Below, in pieces: positions 1 to 8,955 of a DNA stretch of 39,281 bases. Position numbers and translations under genes: made by a program. Positions within the stretch are counted from its first letter, which is position 1, and every line of letters begins with the position of its first letter. The notes beneath the pieces were generated by a model. That model was not told where the DNA came from. It worked only from the letters and a program-made list of their open reading frames with translations, and made no database searches. This DNA comes from JBBDYG01 sp040901765. GTDB lineage: Bacteria > Planctomycetota > Planctomycetia > Pirellulales > Lacipirellulaceae. The stretch is from NCBI GenBank assembly GCA_040901765.1, contig JBBDYG010000046.1, positions 1 through 39,281 on the forward strand. Direction: 5' to 3'.

Positions 1-79
1 GGATCCAATCCGACTCGAACTACGCTTGTTTTGAAGGAGTTGTTCGACAAGGCCGATGATCGCTGTCGAAGATAATCAT
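1..79 (-). pseudogene. Possible PIN-domain (VapC-like) toxin start, broken or cut by window edge
   Basis: An ATG at 77-79 overlaps the stop of the antitoxin-like gene in an ATGA arrangement, typical of translationally coupled toxin-antitoxin pairs. It reads MIIFDSDH, which resembles the first strand and first acidic residues of PIN-domain toxins. After 19 codons the frame meets a TAG at 20-22. Another frame reading ALSNNSFK stays open to the window edge, so a frameshift after the DSDH motif would explain the sequence. Only 79 bases are available, so a degraded PIN toxin is an inference. It could also be a chance ORF or a base-call error. Confidence 0.3.
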
Positions 80-282
80 CCGCGCGTCTGCTCGCGATCG
101 AGTTCACGGATTTTCCGCCCCTCCTCAATGATCTCCTTCATGATCGGATCATTGGCGAACATTCCAAGCGTGGATCGCCAGTCTTTGTCCGGCGGCAGTC
201 TCTCGCCGGGCAAGAGGTTCGTTAGCCGCTCCACCTGTTGTTCTAGGGCTGCGACCCGTTGTTCGAGTGTTTGCTCGGGCAT
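76..282 (-). CDS. Small coiled-coil protein, putative antitoxin of a PIN toxin
   Basis: This 68-residue protein has a predicted coiled coil near the N-terminus (LEQRVAALEQQVERL, residues about 6-20). A charged helical tail follows, containing GMFANDPIMKEIIEEG and ending in REQTRG. Similar small proteins in planctomycetes and cyanobacteria sit directly upstream of PIN-domain toxins, and the ATGA overlap with a downstream MIIFDSDH start fits that arrangement. The ATG at 282 is preferred over an in-frame GTG at 297, because a weak AAGAG lies six bases before the ATG. The antitoxin role is inferred from family resemblance and context, and no DNA-binding fold is evident. Confidence 0.55.
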   Translation of the reverse strand: MPEQTLEQRVAALEQQVERLTNLLPGERLPPDKDWRSTLGMFANDPIMKEIIEEGRKIRELDREQTRG

Positions 283-360
283 TTCAGACTCTTGCACGTT
301 GTGTAACGTTTTACCCCATGATGCTATTCTTAGGAGGAAAATCCAATCGGGGTAGGTCTC

Positions 361-3300
361 TCACCGTTCCCGATCCCCTCGGCCTCGATCCCCTCCGCGC
401 TCGCCGCGGTCTCCGCCTCGGTCGCCGCCCCGATCACTGCGATCGCTACCACCTCGATCACTACCTCTTCGATCACCACCGCCCCGGCGGTCGCCGTCGC
501 CGCGGTCGCCCTGCTCGGATTGCTCGCGTAGTCGGCGGAAGAACTCCATGCGGCGGGCGAAGTCTTGCGCCGCATCCGATTGGTTGCGGTCACCGCCGGA
601 GTCACCCTCTCGTGCCCGATTGAACTCTTGCGCGGGCGTGGTGGTCGTTGTCGCACTGGGGCCGAGAATCGAGGAGAGCGCCTGCCGCACCGCGGAGGAG
701 TTCGAATGCTTCAGCGTGACGACACGCGTCGAGTTGCCGCCGTCGAGTTGCTCCTGATCGAGCTCGCGCACGAGCGCTTCTACTTCCATGAACAAGGGGT
801 CGGGCGCGCGCACGACCAGCGCGTTGTTCCGCTCGTCGATGCCGATGCTCATTTTTTCGATCTTTTCTGCTTCACCGGAGGCGCCGCCACCGGGACCACC
901 GCGACCGCGGCTGAGCATGCGAAGAATGTCCTCGGGTGAAGGCTGCCCGGCCTGGCCGCCGGCGGATTGCAGGCGGTCTTGAAAAACTTGCTGGACGATT
1001 TCGGCGATTTTCGCAGCTTGCGTGTGATAAACGGGAATTAGTCGCGGGCGGCCCCCCGCTTCGACGGTCTCGGGGCCGGTTCGCTGATCGAGGATGCGGA
1101 GCAGTCGGTCGATCATATCAAGCTCGGCCGGCCGCGCGTTGACGATCAGCGCGTTGAGCCGCACGTCGGGAACGATTTCCACGCTGCCGGCGAGAAATCC
1201 GCTGCTGCTGGAAGTGCTATTCACGCCTAACAGGTCACCGACGAGTCCACCGCCGACGTCGCCCAGAGCCGCGCCAGCGATGTCGCCCATCAAGCTGCCG
1301 CCGCCCGAGCTACTGGTGCCGAATACGTGGCCGAGCGTCTCCGCCGCGGCAGCCGCCTTGGCGTACTTCAGATAGAAGACAGCATACTCGCGGCCGCTGG
1401 CAGCGGTGCGATTGGCCGAGGCAGATAGCAGTTGCTCCAGTTGATCGAGCGCCTCGGTATCTTCCGAAGCAATTACTGTCCCGCCAGGCCCGGGGGCGAC
1501 GAGAATCGGCGCGCCGCGTTTGCTTTCGGCGGGTTTGTCGGTTGCTTCCGGCTCGACGGGCGCGGGTTCAACCGTTACTGGCGCGTCCGGCTCTGGATTT
1601 TCCTTCTGTTCTAATTGAGCGAAGGTGGCTCGAACACGGTTCGACGGCTGATCGACGGTGCGATTGTCGGCGCGGGTTTGCGACGGGAGCGCCGGTTGGC
1701 TCGCGCCGCGCGGAGTCGGAGGGCTGGTCGGTTCGGTTGAGCCGTCGGTTTTTACTGGGGGGAAGTCGCTGGGGAGCATGTCGAGGAACTCGCCGCGCCA
1801 GTCGCCGCCGTCGAGGCTCGCGCCACTGTCGCTGGGGCGGTACTCGGGAATATCGGCGTGCTGGTTAACGATGCGAATCGGATTGGACCGCAGCGCGGGC
1901 CAAATCCGTTCGATCTGCGTGAGGGCGTTTTGAGCGGCCGAGCCGGTCAGCGGAATAATCCGCACGTTGCCGCCTGAGGCTGCTACGCCACTGGCGCCGC
2001 GATCCGTTTCGCCCATCTTTTCCAATAGCGACTCGATTTGCGCAAGCTGGCTGGGAGAGGCGCGCACTAACAGGCTGCGCGTCGCCAGATCGGCATCAAC
2101 CCGCGGCGCGGTGGGATCGGGATCGTCGCCGATGTTTTGCTTAAATAACTTGGCGATCGCCAGAACCGCCGTTTGCGGATCGACGTTGCGCAGCGGAATG
2201 ACCTCGATGCGGCGGGCGTCCTGCTGCATCTGCGAGATCGTCGCGCGAATGGTGAAATGTTCGCTTGGCTTCGCCAGCGCGATCAGGTTGCCCGTCTGCG
2301 GATCGGTTGCCAATCGTACGCCCGGCCGTTCGGCCATGAGGGTTTGCAGGACGGCAAGCACTGCTCCGGAATCGGCGCCGGAGATCGAATACACTTCGAG
2401 CTGCGGCGATTCGCCAATTCCGGTGCTTGTGGGCGATTCCGCGGCGTCGATGACGGAGCGAATCGTGCGGAGCCGGCCGGCGGTCTCAGTTACCTGGACC
2501 ATTCCGGCTCGATCGAGTACCACGACTTTGCCTTGCGGACCGATGAGCTTTTCAATCTCGGCGGCCGCATCGGCTGCCGGCATGCTGCGCACGTGGAACA
2601 GCGTCCGCACCAATTCATATTCGCCCCGCTCGTCGAGCTCCGCGAGCGGCACGTCGGTGACGAGACTCGGCGGGATCTCGTCTTCCAGATTCACCACGAA
2701 TAACATGCGGCCCTTGCGAACGAGTGTGTACCCCTTGGTTAGGAGCACGCTGTTAAGCACGTCGAGCGCCTCGGCCGGGGTGTACCGCCGCGAGTCGGTG
2801 TAGTTGAACGTGCCCTGAGGAGGAGCGTCCATCAGCAGCGACAGGTCGGCCTGCTGCGCAAACCAGTCGATCACGTCTTCCCAAGCCTGATAGCGAAAAT
2901 TGAAAGTCAGCTTTCCTTCCGCATCGGCGGGAACGCCGACCGATGAATCTTTCGGCGGCGCACTGCCTTCTGCCCCGTTGTCATCGCTTGCGTCTTCGCG
3001 CCGCGCCCCGCCATTCTCTGGGTCGGCTACGGGCTGCGGTTCGGTTTCGGCAGATGGCGCTCCGCCCGCGGACGGCATCGCATAAAGCGGATTCGATTTC
3101 GCCGATTCCAGCTCGGCGAGTTTTGCCCGTTGTTCCTCGCTGAGAACCTTCAGCCCTTGGCGAACCGTTTCCTCACGGAACGACGCAAGTGCGGCCGCAC
3201 GTTCCTCGGGCGGATCGTTTTTCACTTTCAGCGCGAGCGGCAGGCCGTCGGTTTCCCGCTCGTCGACGATCTTCTGCACTGCCGCGCGTTGCTCGTCGGT

Positions 3301-3456
3301 CAGTTGAAGCTCCTTGGCGACTTCGTCCTCCAAGACAAGCTGCAGCACCCCCGCCAACTCGGGAATCCCCGCTTGAGCAAAGGCGGCCGGAGTCGGCGCG
3401 AGCACCAGACAGAAGAGCAAAAGTAAACGGATATCAAGGCCAACCATGCTAGTCAT
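361..3456 (-). CDS. Exported protein with repeated secretin N-domains, no secretin pore
   Basis: This 1031-residue protein has a signal peptide (hydrophobic run LLLLFCLVLAP, cleavage near AFAQA). A helical LTDEQRA-type segment follows (about 35-115), then an N0/STN-like domain (about 180-260) around FNFRYQAWEDVIDWFAQQAD. Next come at least five secretin N1-like repeats, with motifs such as IEVIPLRNVDPQTAVLAIAK, DLATRSLLVRASPSQLAQIE and DVRLNALIVNARPAELDMID. These folds form the periplasmic ring of type II/III and pilus secretins. The C-terminal beta-barrel domain of true secretins is missing. Instead the protein ends in about 45 residues rich in Asp, Arg and Gly. Pro-rich and Gly/Ser-rich linkers separate the repeats. 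It is probably periplasmic, as a scaffold or ring partner. No other secretion gene is nearby. The start has no SD on this strand, and Met4 is a possible alternative. Confidence 0.85.
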   Translation of the reverse strand: MTSMVGLDIRLLLLFCLVLAPTPAAFAQAGIPELAGVLQLVLEDEVAKELQLTDEQRAAVQKIVDERETDGLPLALKVKNDPPEERAAALASFREETVRQGLKVLSEEQRAKLAELESAKSNPLYAMPSAGGAPSAETEPQPVADPENGGARREDASDDNGAEGSAPPKDSSVGVPADAEGKLTFNFRYQAWEDVIDWFAQQADLSLLMDAPPQGTFNYTDSRRYTPAEALDVLNSVLLTKGYTLVRKGRMLFVVNLEDEIPPSLVTDVPLAELDERGEYELVRTLFHVRSMPAADAAAEIEKLIGPQGKVVVLDRAGMVQVTETAGRLRTIRSVIDAAESPTSTGIGESPQLEVYSISGADSGAVLAVLQTLMAERPGVRLATDPQTGNLIALAKPSEHFTIRATISQMQQDARRIEVIPLRNVDPQTAVLAIAKLFKQNIGDDPDPTAPRVDADLATRSLLVRASPSQLAQIESLLEKMGETDRGASGVAASGGNVRIIPLTGSAAQNALTQIERIWPALRSNPIRIVNQHADIPEYRPSDSGASLDGGDWRGEFLDMLPSDFPPVKTDGSTEPTSPPTPRGASQPALPSQTRADNRTVDQPSNRVRATFAQLEQKENPEPDAPVTVEPAPVEPEATDKPAESKRGAPILVAPGPGGTVIASEDTEALDQLEQLLSASANRTAASGREYAVFYLKYAKAAAAAETLGHVFGTSSSGGGSLMGDIAGAALGDVGGGLVGDLLGVNSTSSSSGFLAGSVEIVPDVRLNALIVNARPAELDMIDRLLRILDQRTGPETVEAGGRPRLIPVYHTQAAKIAEIVQQVFQDRLQSAGGQAGQPSPEDILRMLSRGRGGPGGGASGEAEKIEKMSIGIDERNNALVVRAPDPLFMEVEALVRELDQEQLDGGNSTRVVTLKHSNSSAVRQALSSILGPSATTTTTPAQEFNRAREGDSGGDRNQSDAAQDFARRMEFFRRLREQSEQGDRGDGDRRGGGDRRGSDRGGSDRSDRGGDRGGDRGERGGDRGRGDRER

Positions 3457-3646
3457 TCAAGCGCTTGTGGTGAGAAAGGAGGCTAACGAGGCGCGGCAAC
3501 TCCAACTTTCATCTTAGTCGGCCCCGCCAGTCCGAACCATCGCGCCGGAGGCCGGTTAGGCGAGCGCGCAACGATCCCTAACCCTAATAACCCCGCCGCT
3601 TTAGGAGAGTTTCGGAAAAGTCGAATGAATCGAAAGGAATCGGCGA

Positions 3647-4270
3647 TTACCGATGCACGGAGACACCCCACCCGACCCGTGGGCCGCAATGGTGATGGTG
3701 ATAATATCGCGGCGGTCCGTAAATGACCGGCGGCCCGTAGTAGTGCTCCTCGACGATGACCGGCGGGCCGGGCGGCAGTCCTTGAACCATCTGCACTGGC
3801 GCCGCAGGCGGAGCATGCATCGCCTGGATTACCTCCGTTGCCACGCCTTGCTGGTGCAGATAGATGATGTCGTTGGCGGCCAGCGGCCGGGCCATGCCCG
3901 AGGTTTGCACGTAGTTGGCAATCATCCGAGGATCGACGCCTGCTTTGGTCATGGCCACCACCTCATCGGGCGTGGCCGCACCGGACGCAACCTGGCGGCC
4001 CATGTGGGCGGCGATTTCCGCGCGATTCCTGGCGGCGGCTTCATCCATTTGCGAGCCGAATACGCCGCCGCCCAGGGCACCTAGGCCGGCACCGATGGCC
4101 GCCCCGGCGAGCGGGTCGCCCGTTTGGTTGCCAATGATCGCCCCAGCGCCTGCGCCCAGCAGTCCGCCAGCCGCCGCGCCGCGGTCGGCGTAGTACGGAC
4201 TCTGGCAGCCGACCGCCAGTGCCACGATTGATGCGATTGCAATTGCGAAGGGAAATGCCCGTGATGCCAT
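3647..4270 (-). CDS. Glycine-zipper lipoprotein with His-rich C-terminus
   Basis: The product is 207 residues long. A hydrophobic signal ends in a lipobox-like LAVGC at Cys22, so the protein is probably lipid-anchored. A glycine-zipper stretch follows (GAAAGGLLGAGAGAIIG and GAAIGAGLGALGGGVFG, about residues 30-75), of the kind found in envelope proteins that insert into or span membranes. A helical region (about 80-155) contains two weak repeats around VDPRMIANYVQ and GVATEVIQAM. The tail is rich in Pro, Tyr and His (PPRYYHHHHCGP), which could bind metal. The ATG at 4270 is chosen over the TTG at 4276 because it is the stronger codon and keeps the signal intact. It lies between two other exported proteins on the same strand, which suggests a shared envelope role. 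The exact function is unknown. Confidence 0.8.
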   Translation of the reverse strand: MASRAFPFAIAIASIVALAVGCQSPYYADRGAAAGGLLGAGAGAIIGNQTGDPLAGAAIGAGLGALGGGVFGSQMDEAAARNRAEIAAHMGRQVASGAATPDEVVAMTKAGVDPRMIANYVQTSGMARPLAANDIIYLHQQGVATEVIQAMHAPPAAPVQMVQGLPPGPPVIVEEHYYGPPVIYGPPRYYHHHHCGPRVGWGVSVHR

Positions 4271-4403
4271 AGCCAAATCTCGCGGTGGACCACTGCGCCG
4301 GGAGAGGAGGGCGCGGGGCGGAGGTTGGCAGGCTTTGGCGGCGAGGTCAAGAGCGGCGCACGCGCGCGATGCTAGCTGCGGCGAATAAATTCAATTCGAT
4401 CAG

Positions 4404-5444
4404 TTACTTCGCCACATACTCCGCGGCCGTAATCACGCTGTCGCCGTTGAGGTCGTAACGCTGAAACTCGCGGATCTTGCTGTCCGACCAAGTTCGACTG
4501 AATTCGTGCATCGCCACTTGGCCATCGCCGTTTTTGTCGCGGGAGACGATCCAGCTTTTGGCCGAATCGGGAAGCCGCTCGTGCGCGCTGGCGAAGCGAT
4601 AGGAACGGCGGCCGGTTGGGGCTTCCTTTGACGATTCGCCGCCTGAGGGACTCTTCGTGCCAACTGCCGCAATTAGTTCATCGCGAGTGACCCTGCCATC
4701 ACCGTCGCCGTCGGCTTTCGGGGGGATCTGCTTTCCCGCCGCGGCAATTTCTTCTCCCTCCAGGACTCCGTTCGTATTCGAATCATTTTCTTTGAAAACA
4801 CTGTTAATGAAAGTATCGGAGGTTACTTCGTTCGATTCTCCTTCTCCAGATTTAGCGGCAGTCGATTGCGAACTAGGACGCGCCTCCGATTGCTCGGCTT
4901 GATTCTGCACCGGCTTCTCCGGTGGCCCGAAACCAGGCACTTTCGCGTTTTCATTCGCCGCGACGCCGAATCCAGCTACGGCTGGAGCTGAAGAATTATT
5001 GTTGTCTCGATTGCCGCCATCCCGATCGTCACGGTCCCGGCTTTCACGGTCTCGACGGAATCGCGACGCGAGATCTTCGATCTTGGTCGGTTTGTCGATT
5101 CCCAATCGGTCGCGGAAGCGCTCATCGACTTCATCTGGCGCGATCATGCCGTCTTCATTGCGGTCGAAGCGTTTCCAAAAGTCCTCGGGGTTCCCGCCGT
5201 CACCCCATCCACGGCCGCTCCAAGATCCGCGGCCACGTTCGCTATCGCCGCCACGGCGGTCGCCATCGCGTCCGCGGTCATCGTCTCGGTCACGGTCGCC
5301 GCGCCGGTCGCCATCGTCGCGGCGCTCCTCACGGTCACTGTCGCCACGGTCACGCCGGTCGCGACCCTCTTGAGCGATTGCCGCGCTTCCCAAGGCAATT
5401 GCGGCGGACAGACCGAAAAACGTAAGTATCGCAAGGCGTTTCAT
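4404..5444 (-). CDS. Exported protein with five EF-hand calcium-binding loops
   Basis: The product is 346 residues long, with a signal peptide (LAILTFFGLSAAIALGS, cleavage near AIAQ). A mature N-terminus of about 50 residues is almost only Asp, Arg, Gly and Glu. Five canonical 12-residue EF-hand loops follow, starting at D94, D221, D245, D303 and D331. Each has Asp at position 1 and Glu at position 12 (for example DGDGDGRVTRDE and DKNGDGQVAMHE). A Ser/Gln-rich linker separates the first loop from the rest. The fold is expected to bind calcium outside the cytoplasm. Such EF-hand proteins are common and expanded in planctomycetes. GGGAG eight bases before the ATG supports the start. The Asp/Arg/Gly tract resembles the C-terminal tail of the secretin-N protein on the same strand, which hints that the two may associate. 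Confidence 0.85.
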   Translation of the reverse strand: MKRLAILTFFGLSAAIALGSAAIAQEGRDRRDRGDSDREERRDDGDRRGDRDRDDDRGRDGDRRGGDSERGRGSWSGRGWGDGGNPEDFWKRFDRNEDGMIAPDEVDERFRDRLGIDKPTKIEDLASRFRRDRESRDRDDRDGGNRDNNNSSAPAVAGFGVAANENAKVPGFGPPEKPVQNQAEQSEARPSSQSTAAKSGEGESNEVTSDTFINSVFKENDSNTNGVLEGEEIAAAGKQIPPKADGDGDGRVTRDELIAAVGTKSPSGGESSKEAPTGRRSYRFASAHERLPDSAKSWIVSRDKNGDGQVAMHEFSRTWSDSKIREFQRYDLNGDSVITAAEYVAK

Positions 5445-5550
5445 GTATAATTCTCCCGACCCTTGAAACCCCGCAGGAGCGGTATCGGTTCCGCCGGCTA
5501 GTTTATCTTACGCAAAACCTGGATCTGAAGCGACCACAGGCGGCTAACTT

Positions 5551-6738
5551 ATGCGGGCGGAAGTGATTGCTATCGGCGACGAACTGACCACCGGACAGCG
5601 GCTCGATACTAATTCCCAGTGGCTCAGCGAACGGATGACCGAGTTGGGCGTCGAAGTGGCCTATCACACGACCGTCGGCGACGAGATGGGAACCAACGTC
5701 GAAGCATTCCGCACAGCGATCGCGCGGGCCGAAATCGTCGTGGCAACCGGCGGCTTGGGACCGACGGCGGACGACTTGACCCGGCAGGCGCTGGCGGAGG
5801 CCGTAGGGGTCGAACTGATGCAGGACGCCGACTCGCTCGCCCACATCGAACAATTGTTCGCGTCGCGCGGTCGGCCGATGCCCGAACGCAACCGGCTCCA
5901 AGCTCTGTTTCCGGTTGGTGCCCGACCAATTCATAACCCCAACGGCACCGCGCCGGGAATCGCGATGGCGATCGAACGACAGGACAGCGGGTCAAGCCAC
6001 GTTTTTTGCTTACCGGGGGTGCCCGCGGAGATGGTCGAGATGTGGCACGCCACCGTCGCCCCGGCGATCATGGCATTGGCACCAGCGCCGCGCGTGATTC
6101 GGCATAAACGAATCAAGTGCTTCGGCGTCGGCGAGAGCCAACTCGAAGCAATGCTCCCGGCGGGACTCATTGAGCGGGGGCGCGAGCCGCGGGTCGGCAT
6201 CACCGTCAGCGGCGCGACGATCACGCTCCGCATCACCGCGGCTGGGGCGTGCGAAGCCGATTGCTTTGCCGCAATGGGCGAAACGGTGGCAGCAATTCAC
6301 GACGCGATCGGTCGGATCGTGTTTGGCGAGGAAGACGACGAATTGGAGCACGCAGTCGTGCGGCTGCTTCGCGAACGCGGACAAACGCTGGCCACGAGCG
6401 AAACAGCGACCGACGGGCTGATTGCCGGCTGGCTCGCTGCAGCCGATCCCGATGGCATCGCCTTTGCCGGGGGTGAATTCGTGTACACAACGGGCGAGTC
6501 GACGCGCACTATTCAAGACGTGGCCGAAGAGGTACGACGCCGATATCAAGCCGACTTCGGTTTGGCTGTTGGCGGCGTGGAAGGAAGTGAAATCCAAATA
6601 GTACTGTCTTGGGATGAAGTTCACCTTGTAAAGCGGTTTTCGACCGCGGGGCATCCCTCGATTCTGAAGCCGAGAGTCGCCAAGCAGGCCTTGAATGTGT
6701 TGCGTTTGCATTTGCTCGGACAGGCGGACGATTATTGA
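5551..6738 (+). CDS. cinA: CinA-family protein with degenerate C-terminal deamidase domain
   Basis: The product is 395 residues long. Residues 1 to about 170 form a molybdopterin-binding (MoCF/CinA-N) domain with the signatures AIGDELTTGQRLDTNS and VATGGLGPTADDLTRQAL. In CinA proteins this domain has ADP-ribose pyrophosphatase activity. Residues about 265-395 align with the PncC-type nicotinamide-nucleotide amidohydrolase domain, whose hallmark is A-E-S-C-T-G-G with a catalytic Ser. Here the motif reads SETATDG, with Thr285 in place of the Ser. The later TGIAGP-like motif is also absent, replaced by VGGVEGSE. The deamidase is therefore probably inactive or changed. The gene starts 106 bases from the divergent EF-hand gene. 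nadE follows about 210 bases downstream, so two NAD-related genes are adjacent. No SD is visible. Confidence 0.88.
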   Translation: MRAEVIAIGDELTTGQRLDTNSQWLSERMTELGVEVAYHTTVGDEMGTNVEAFRTAIARAEIVVATGGLGPTADDLTRQALAEAVGVELMQDADSLAHIEQLFASRGRPMPERNRLQALFPVGARPIHNPNGTAPGIAMAIERQDSGSSHVFCLPGVPAEMVEMWHATVAPAIMALAPAPRVIRHKRIKCFGVGESQLEAMLPAGLIERGREPRVGITVSGATITLRITAAGACEADCFAAMGETVAAIHDAIGRIVFGEEDDELEHAVVRLLRERGQTLATSETATDGLIAGWLAAADPDGIAFAGGEFVYTTGESTRTIQDVAEEVRRRYQADFGLAVGGVEGSEIQIVLSWDEVHLVKRFSTAGHPSILKPRVAKQALNVLRLHLLGQADDY

Positions 6739-6763
6739 TGTTCAGAATATCAATCGAACTTTT

Positions 6764-6849
6764 GGGTGGCACGCCCAGAGTCTTCGACGGGCGTGGAGAG
6801 GCCGGTACCCGCTGCGCCACGCCCTTCGCGGACTCAGGGCGTGCCACCC
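6764..6849. repeat. 86-bp imperfect palindromic element, copy 1
   Basis: The element starts GGGTGGCACGCCCAGAGTC and ends in the near-perfect inverse of that sequence, so it can fold into a long hairpin. A second copy lies in the opposite orientation at 26,788-26,872 and differs at only a few positions. It sits between cinA and nadE and could act as a bidirectional transcription stop or be a MITE/REP-like mobile unit. No transposase is present in the window. Confidence 0.85.
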
Positions 6850-6920
6850 GTGTTTGTTTAGTAATCTGAAACTCAATCGCCAAAGAGTATACTGAAAGGC
6901 GAACGACTTGGCGGTCGCCG

Positions 6921-6943
6921 CTAACGACTAACGACTAACGACC
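6921..6943. repeat. Tandem heptamer array (CTAACGA) before nadE
   Basis: Three direct copies of CTAACGA with a 7-bp period end eight bases before the nadE start codon, in the position of a ribosome-binding site. No SD-like sequence is present. Confidence 0.85.
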
Positions 6944-6951
6944 AACCTCTA

Positions 6952-8955
6952 ATGCGTCTTGTCAGAATTGCCGCCGTTGCCTTGAACCAAACGCCGCTCG
7001 ACTGGGCGGGCAATCGCCGGCGGATCGAACACGCAATCGAGTCGGCGCGCGACGCGGGCACCAGCGTCGTGTGCCTGCCGGAGTTGTGCATCACGGGCTA
7101 TGGCTGCGAAGACATGTTCCTCGCACCGGGCGTGCAGCGAACGGCACTCGACTCCCTCGTCGACCTGATTCCCGCCAGCAAAGGGATCATCGTTGCCGTG
7201 GGGCTACCGGTGTTTCACGAATCGGGCCTGTACAACGCGGCGGCGCTGCTTTGCGACGGGGAACTCTTGGGCCTGGTCGGCAAGCAGTTTCTCGCGGGTG
7301 ACGGCATTCACTACGAACCGCGGTGGTTTCACCGCTGGCCGGCGGGCGTGGTTAGCCACCTCGAGATTGCCGACCGCTTTTATCCGTTTGGCGATCTGCT
7401 GTTCGATTGCGGCGGAGTACGCATCGGTTTTGAAATCTGCCGCGACGCATGGGTTGCGGACCGGCCCGGCAAACGGCTCGCCGATCGCGGGGCCGATATA
7501 CTGCTCAACCCCAGTGCGAGCCATTTTTCGTTTGGCAAGCAAGAAATCCGAGAGCGGTTTGTGGTCGAAGGCTCGCGGACCTTTTGCACGAGCTTCGTGT
7601 TCTGCAACTTGCTGGGAAATGAAGCGGGACGGGCAATCTTCGACGGCGCAACGCTAATCGCGTCCCAGGGTCGAATGGTCGCCCGAGGCCCGCGTTTGTT
7701 ATTTGCCGACGAAATCGTAACCACCGCCGACGTTGACATAGATGCCACGCGCCGCCTGCGGTCGCAGTCGTTCGATATCGGCGAAGCGGCGAGCGGCATC
7801 GGGCTCGTCGAGATCGGCTATGCATGGCCCGATCTTCCCGCAAGCGACGTAACGCAAGCCGCTGCGGCCATTGGCTGGGAGATCAGCCCGCACTACAAGC
7901 ACGAGGCGTTTGCGCGTTCGGTTGCCTTGGCCCTGTACGATTACCTGCGGAAGAGCCATTCGCAAGGGTTCGTGATTTCCGCCAGCGGCGGGGCCGATTC
8001 GTCGGCCGTGGCGGTGCTGGTGTGGCTGATGGTTCGATTGGGCGTCGAAGAACTCGGCGTCGATGGGTTCCTGGCGAAGCTCGGCATCGAGCGAATCGCC
8101 AAGGCAGTCGGAAATGCCGACGTTGCTCGGTCGATCGTGCAACAGTTGTTGACGTGCGTTTATCAAGCGACCCGAAATTCGAGCGACGCCACCCGCACTG
8201 CGGCGGAGACAGTCGCTGGCGCAATCGGCGCCGACTTCCTGGCGTGGAACATCGATACGCTCGTGGATGACTACGTTGCCACGGTTAGTAAAGCCGTGGG
8301 CCGCGAGCTAACGTGGAAAACCGACGACGTGGCACTACAAAACATTCAAGCCCGCGTGCGTGGCCCGGCGGCGTGGCTGGTGGCGAACCTAAAAAACGCG
8401 CTCTTGCTGGCGACCGGCAATCGCAGCGAAGCGGCGACCGGCTACGCCACGATGGACGGCGACACCTGCGGCGGCCTCGCGCCGATTGCCGGCGTCGATA
8501 AGGCATTTCTGCGCGAGTGGCTGCTGTGGATTCAGCACGAAGGCCCACTAGGCATTGGCCCGCTGCCGGACCTGCGGCTTGTAAATGATCTCGTCCCGTC
8601 GGCGGAGCTTCGCCCGCCGGGCGCAAACCAAACCGACGAAGGCGACCTAATGCCCTACATCGTTCTCGACGCAATCGAACGAGCGGCCATCCACAGTAAA
8701 CAGATGCCCGTCGATGTCTACCGCCTGATGCACGCGAAGTTCCCCGAATACCCGGCAGAGCAGATCGGTGCGTGGGTCGAACGGTTCTTCGAGCTTTGGA
8801 GCCGCAGCCAATGGAAGCGCGAGCGCTTCGCCGTCGCATTCCACGTGGACGAAGCCAACGTCGATCCCAAGACCTGGTGCCGATTCCCGATCCTCAATAG
8901 CGGCTTTGAATCGGAACTTGAAGAACTGCGAAAAGAAATGACAAATGACGAATGA
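6952..8955 (+). CDS. nadE: Glutamine-dependent NAD+ synthetase
   Basis: The product makes NAD+ from nicotinic acid adenine dinucleotide, ATP and ammonia taken from glutamine, the last step of NAD biosynthesis in the cytoplasm. The 667 residues show the two-domain form. The N-terminal nitrilase-type glutaminase has the triad Glu44 (CLPELCITGYG), Lys111 (LVGKQFLAGDG) and Cys163 (GFEICRDAWV). The C-terminal synthetase has the PP-loop SGGADSS (345-351) and the downstream motif LLATGNRSEAATGY. The length fits the roughly 650-680-residue form seen in mycobacteria. The start lies directly after a CTAACGA array with no SD. The last residues, MTNDE, are encoded by a heptamer array that also ends the convergent rlmKL gene. 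Confidence 0.96.
   Translation: MRLVRIAAVALNQTPLDWAGNRRRIEHAIESARDAGTSVVCLPELCITGYGCEDMFLAPGVQRTALDSLVDLIPASKGIIVAVGLPVFHESGLYNAAALLCDGELLGLVGKQFLAGDGIHYEPRWFHRWPAGVVSHLEIADRFYPFGDLLFDCGGVRIGFEICRDAWVADRPGKRLADRGADILLNPSASHFSFGKQEIRERFVVEGSRTFCTSFVFCNLLGNEAGRAIFDGATLIASQGRMVARGPRLLFADEIVTTADVDIDATRRLRSQSFDIGEAASGIGLVEIGYAWPDLPASDVTQAAAAIGWEISPHYKHEAFARSVALALYDYLRKSHSQGFVISASGGADSSAVAVLVWLMVRLGVEELGVDGFLAKLGIERIAKAVGNADVARSIVQQLLTCVYQATRNSSDATRTAAETVAGAIGADFLAWNIDTLVDDYVATVSKAVGRELTWKTDDVALQNIQARVRGPAAWLVANLKNALLLATGNRSEAATGYATMDGDTCGGLAPIAGVDKAFLREWLLWIQHEGPLGIGPLPDLRLVNDLVPSAELRPPGANQTDEGDLMPYIVLDAIERAAIHSKQMPVDVYRLMHAKFPEYPAEQIGAWVERFFELWSRSQWKRERFAVAFHVDEANVDPKTWCRFPILNSGFESELEELRKEMTNDE

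Noticed and set aside
1..6. BamHI site GGATCC at the first base as a cloning junction
   Set aside because: It could be chance. The following bases do not match a vector that I recognise, so no claim is made.
1967..2803. 278-residue open frame on the plus strand opposite the secretin-N gene
   Set aside because: It lies wholly antisense to a well-supported gene. Its Ser/Arg-rich composition is what reverse reading of GC-rich codons gives, and no motif or SD is seen.
3483..3689. 68-residue minus-strand frame between the secretin-N and lipoprotein genes
   Set aside because: It overlaps the lipoprotein C-terminus and is Arg/Pro-rich, with no start signal or motif.
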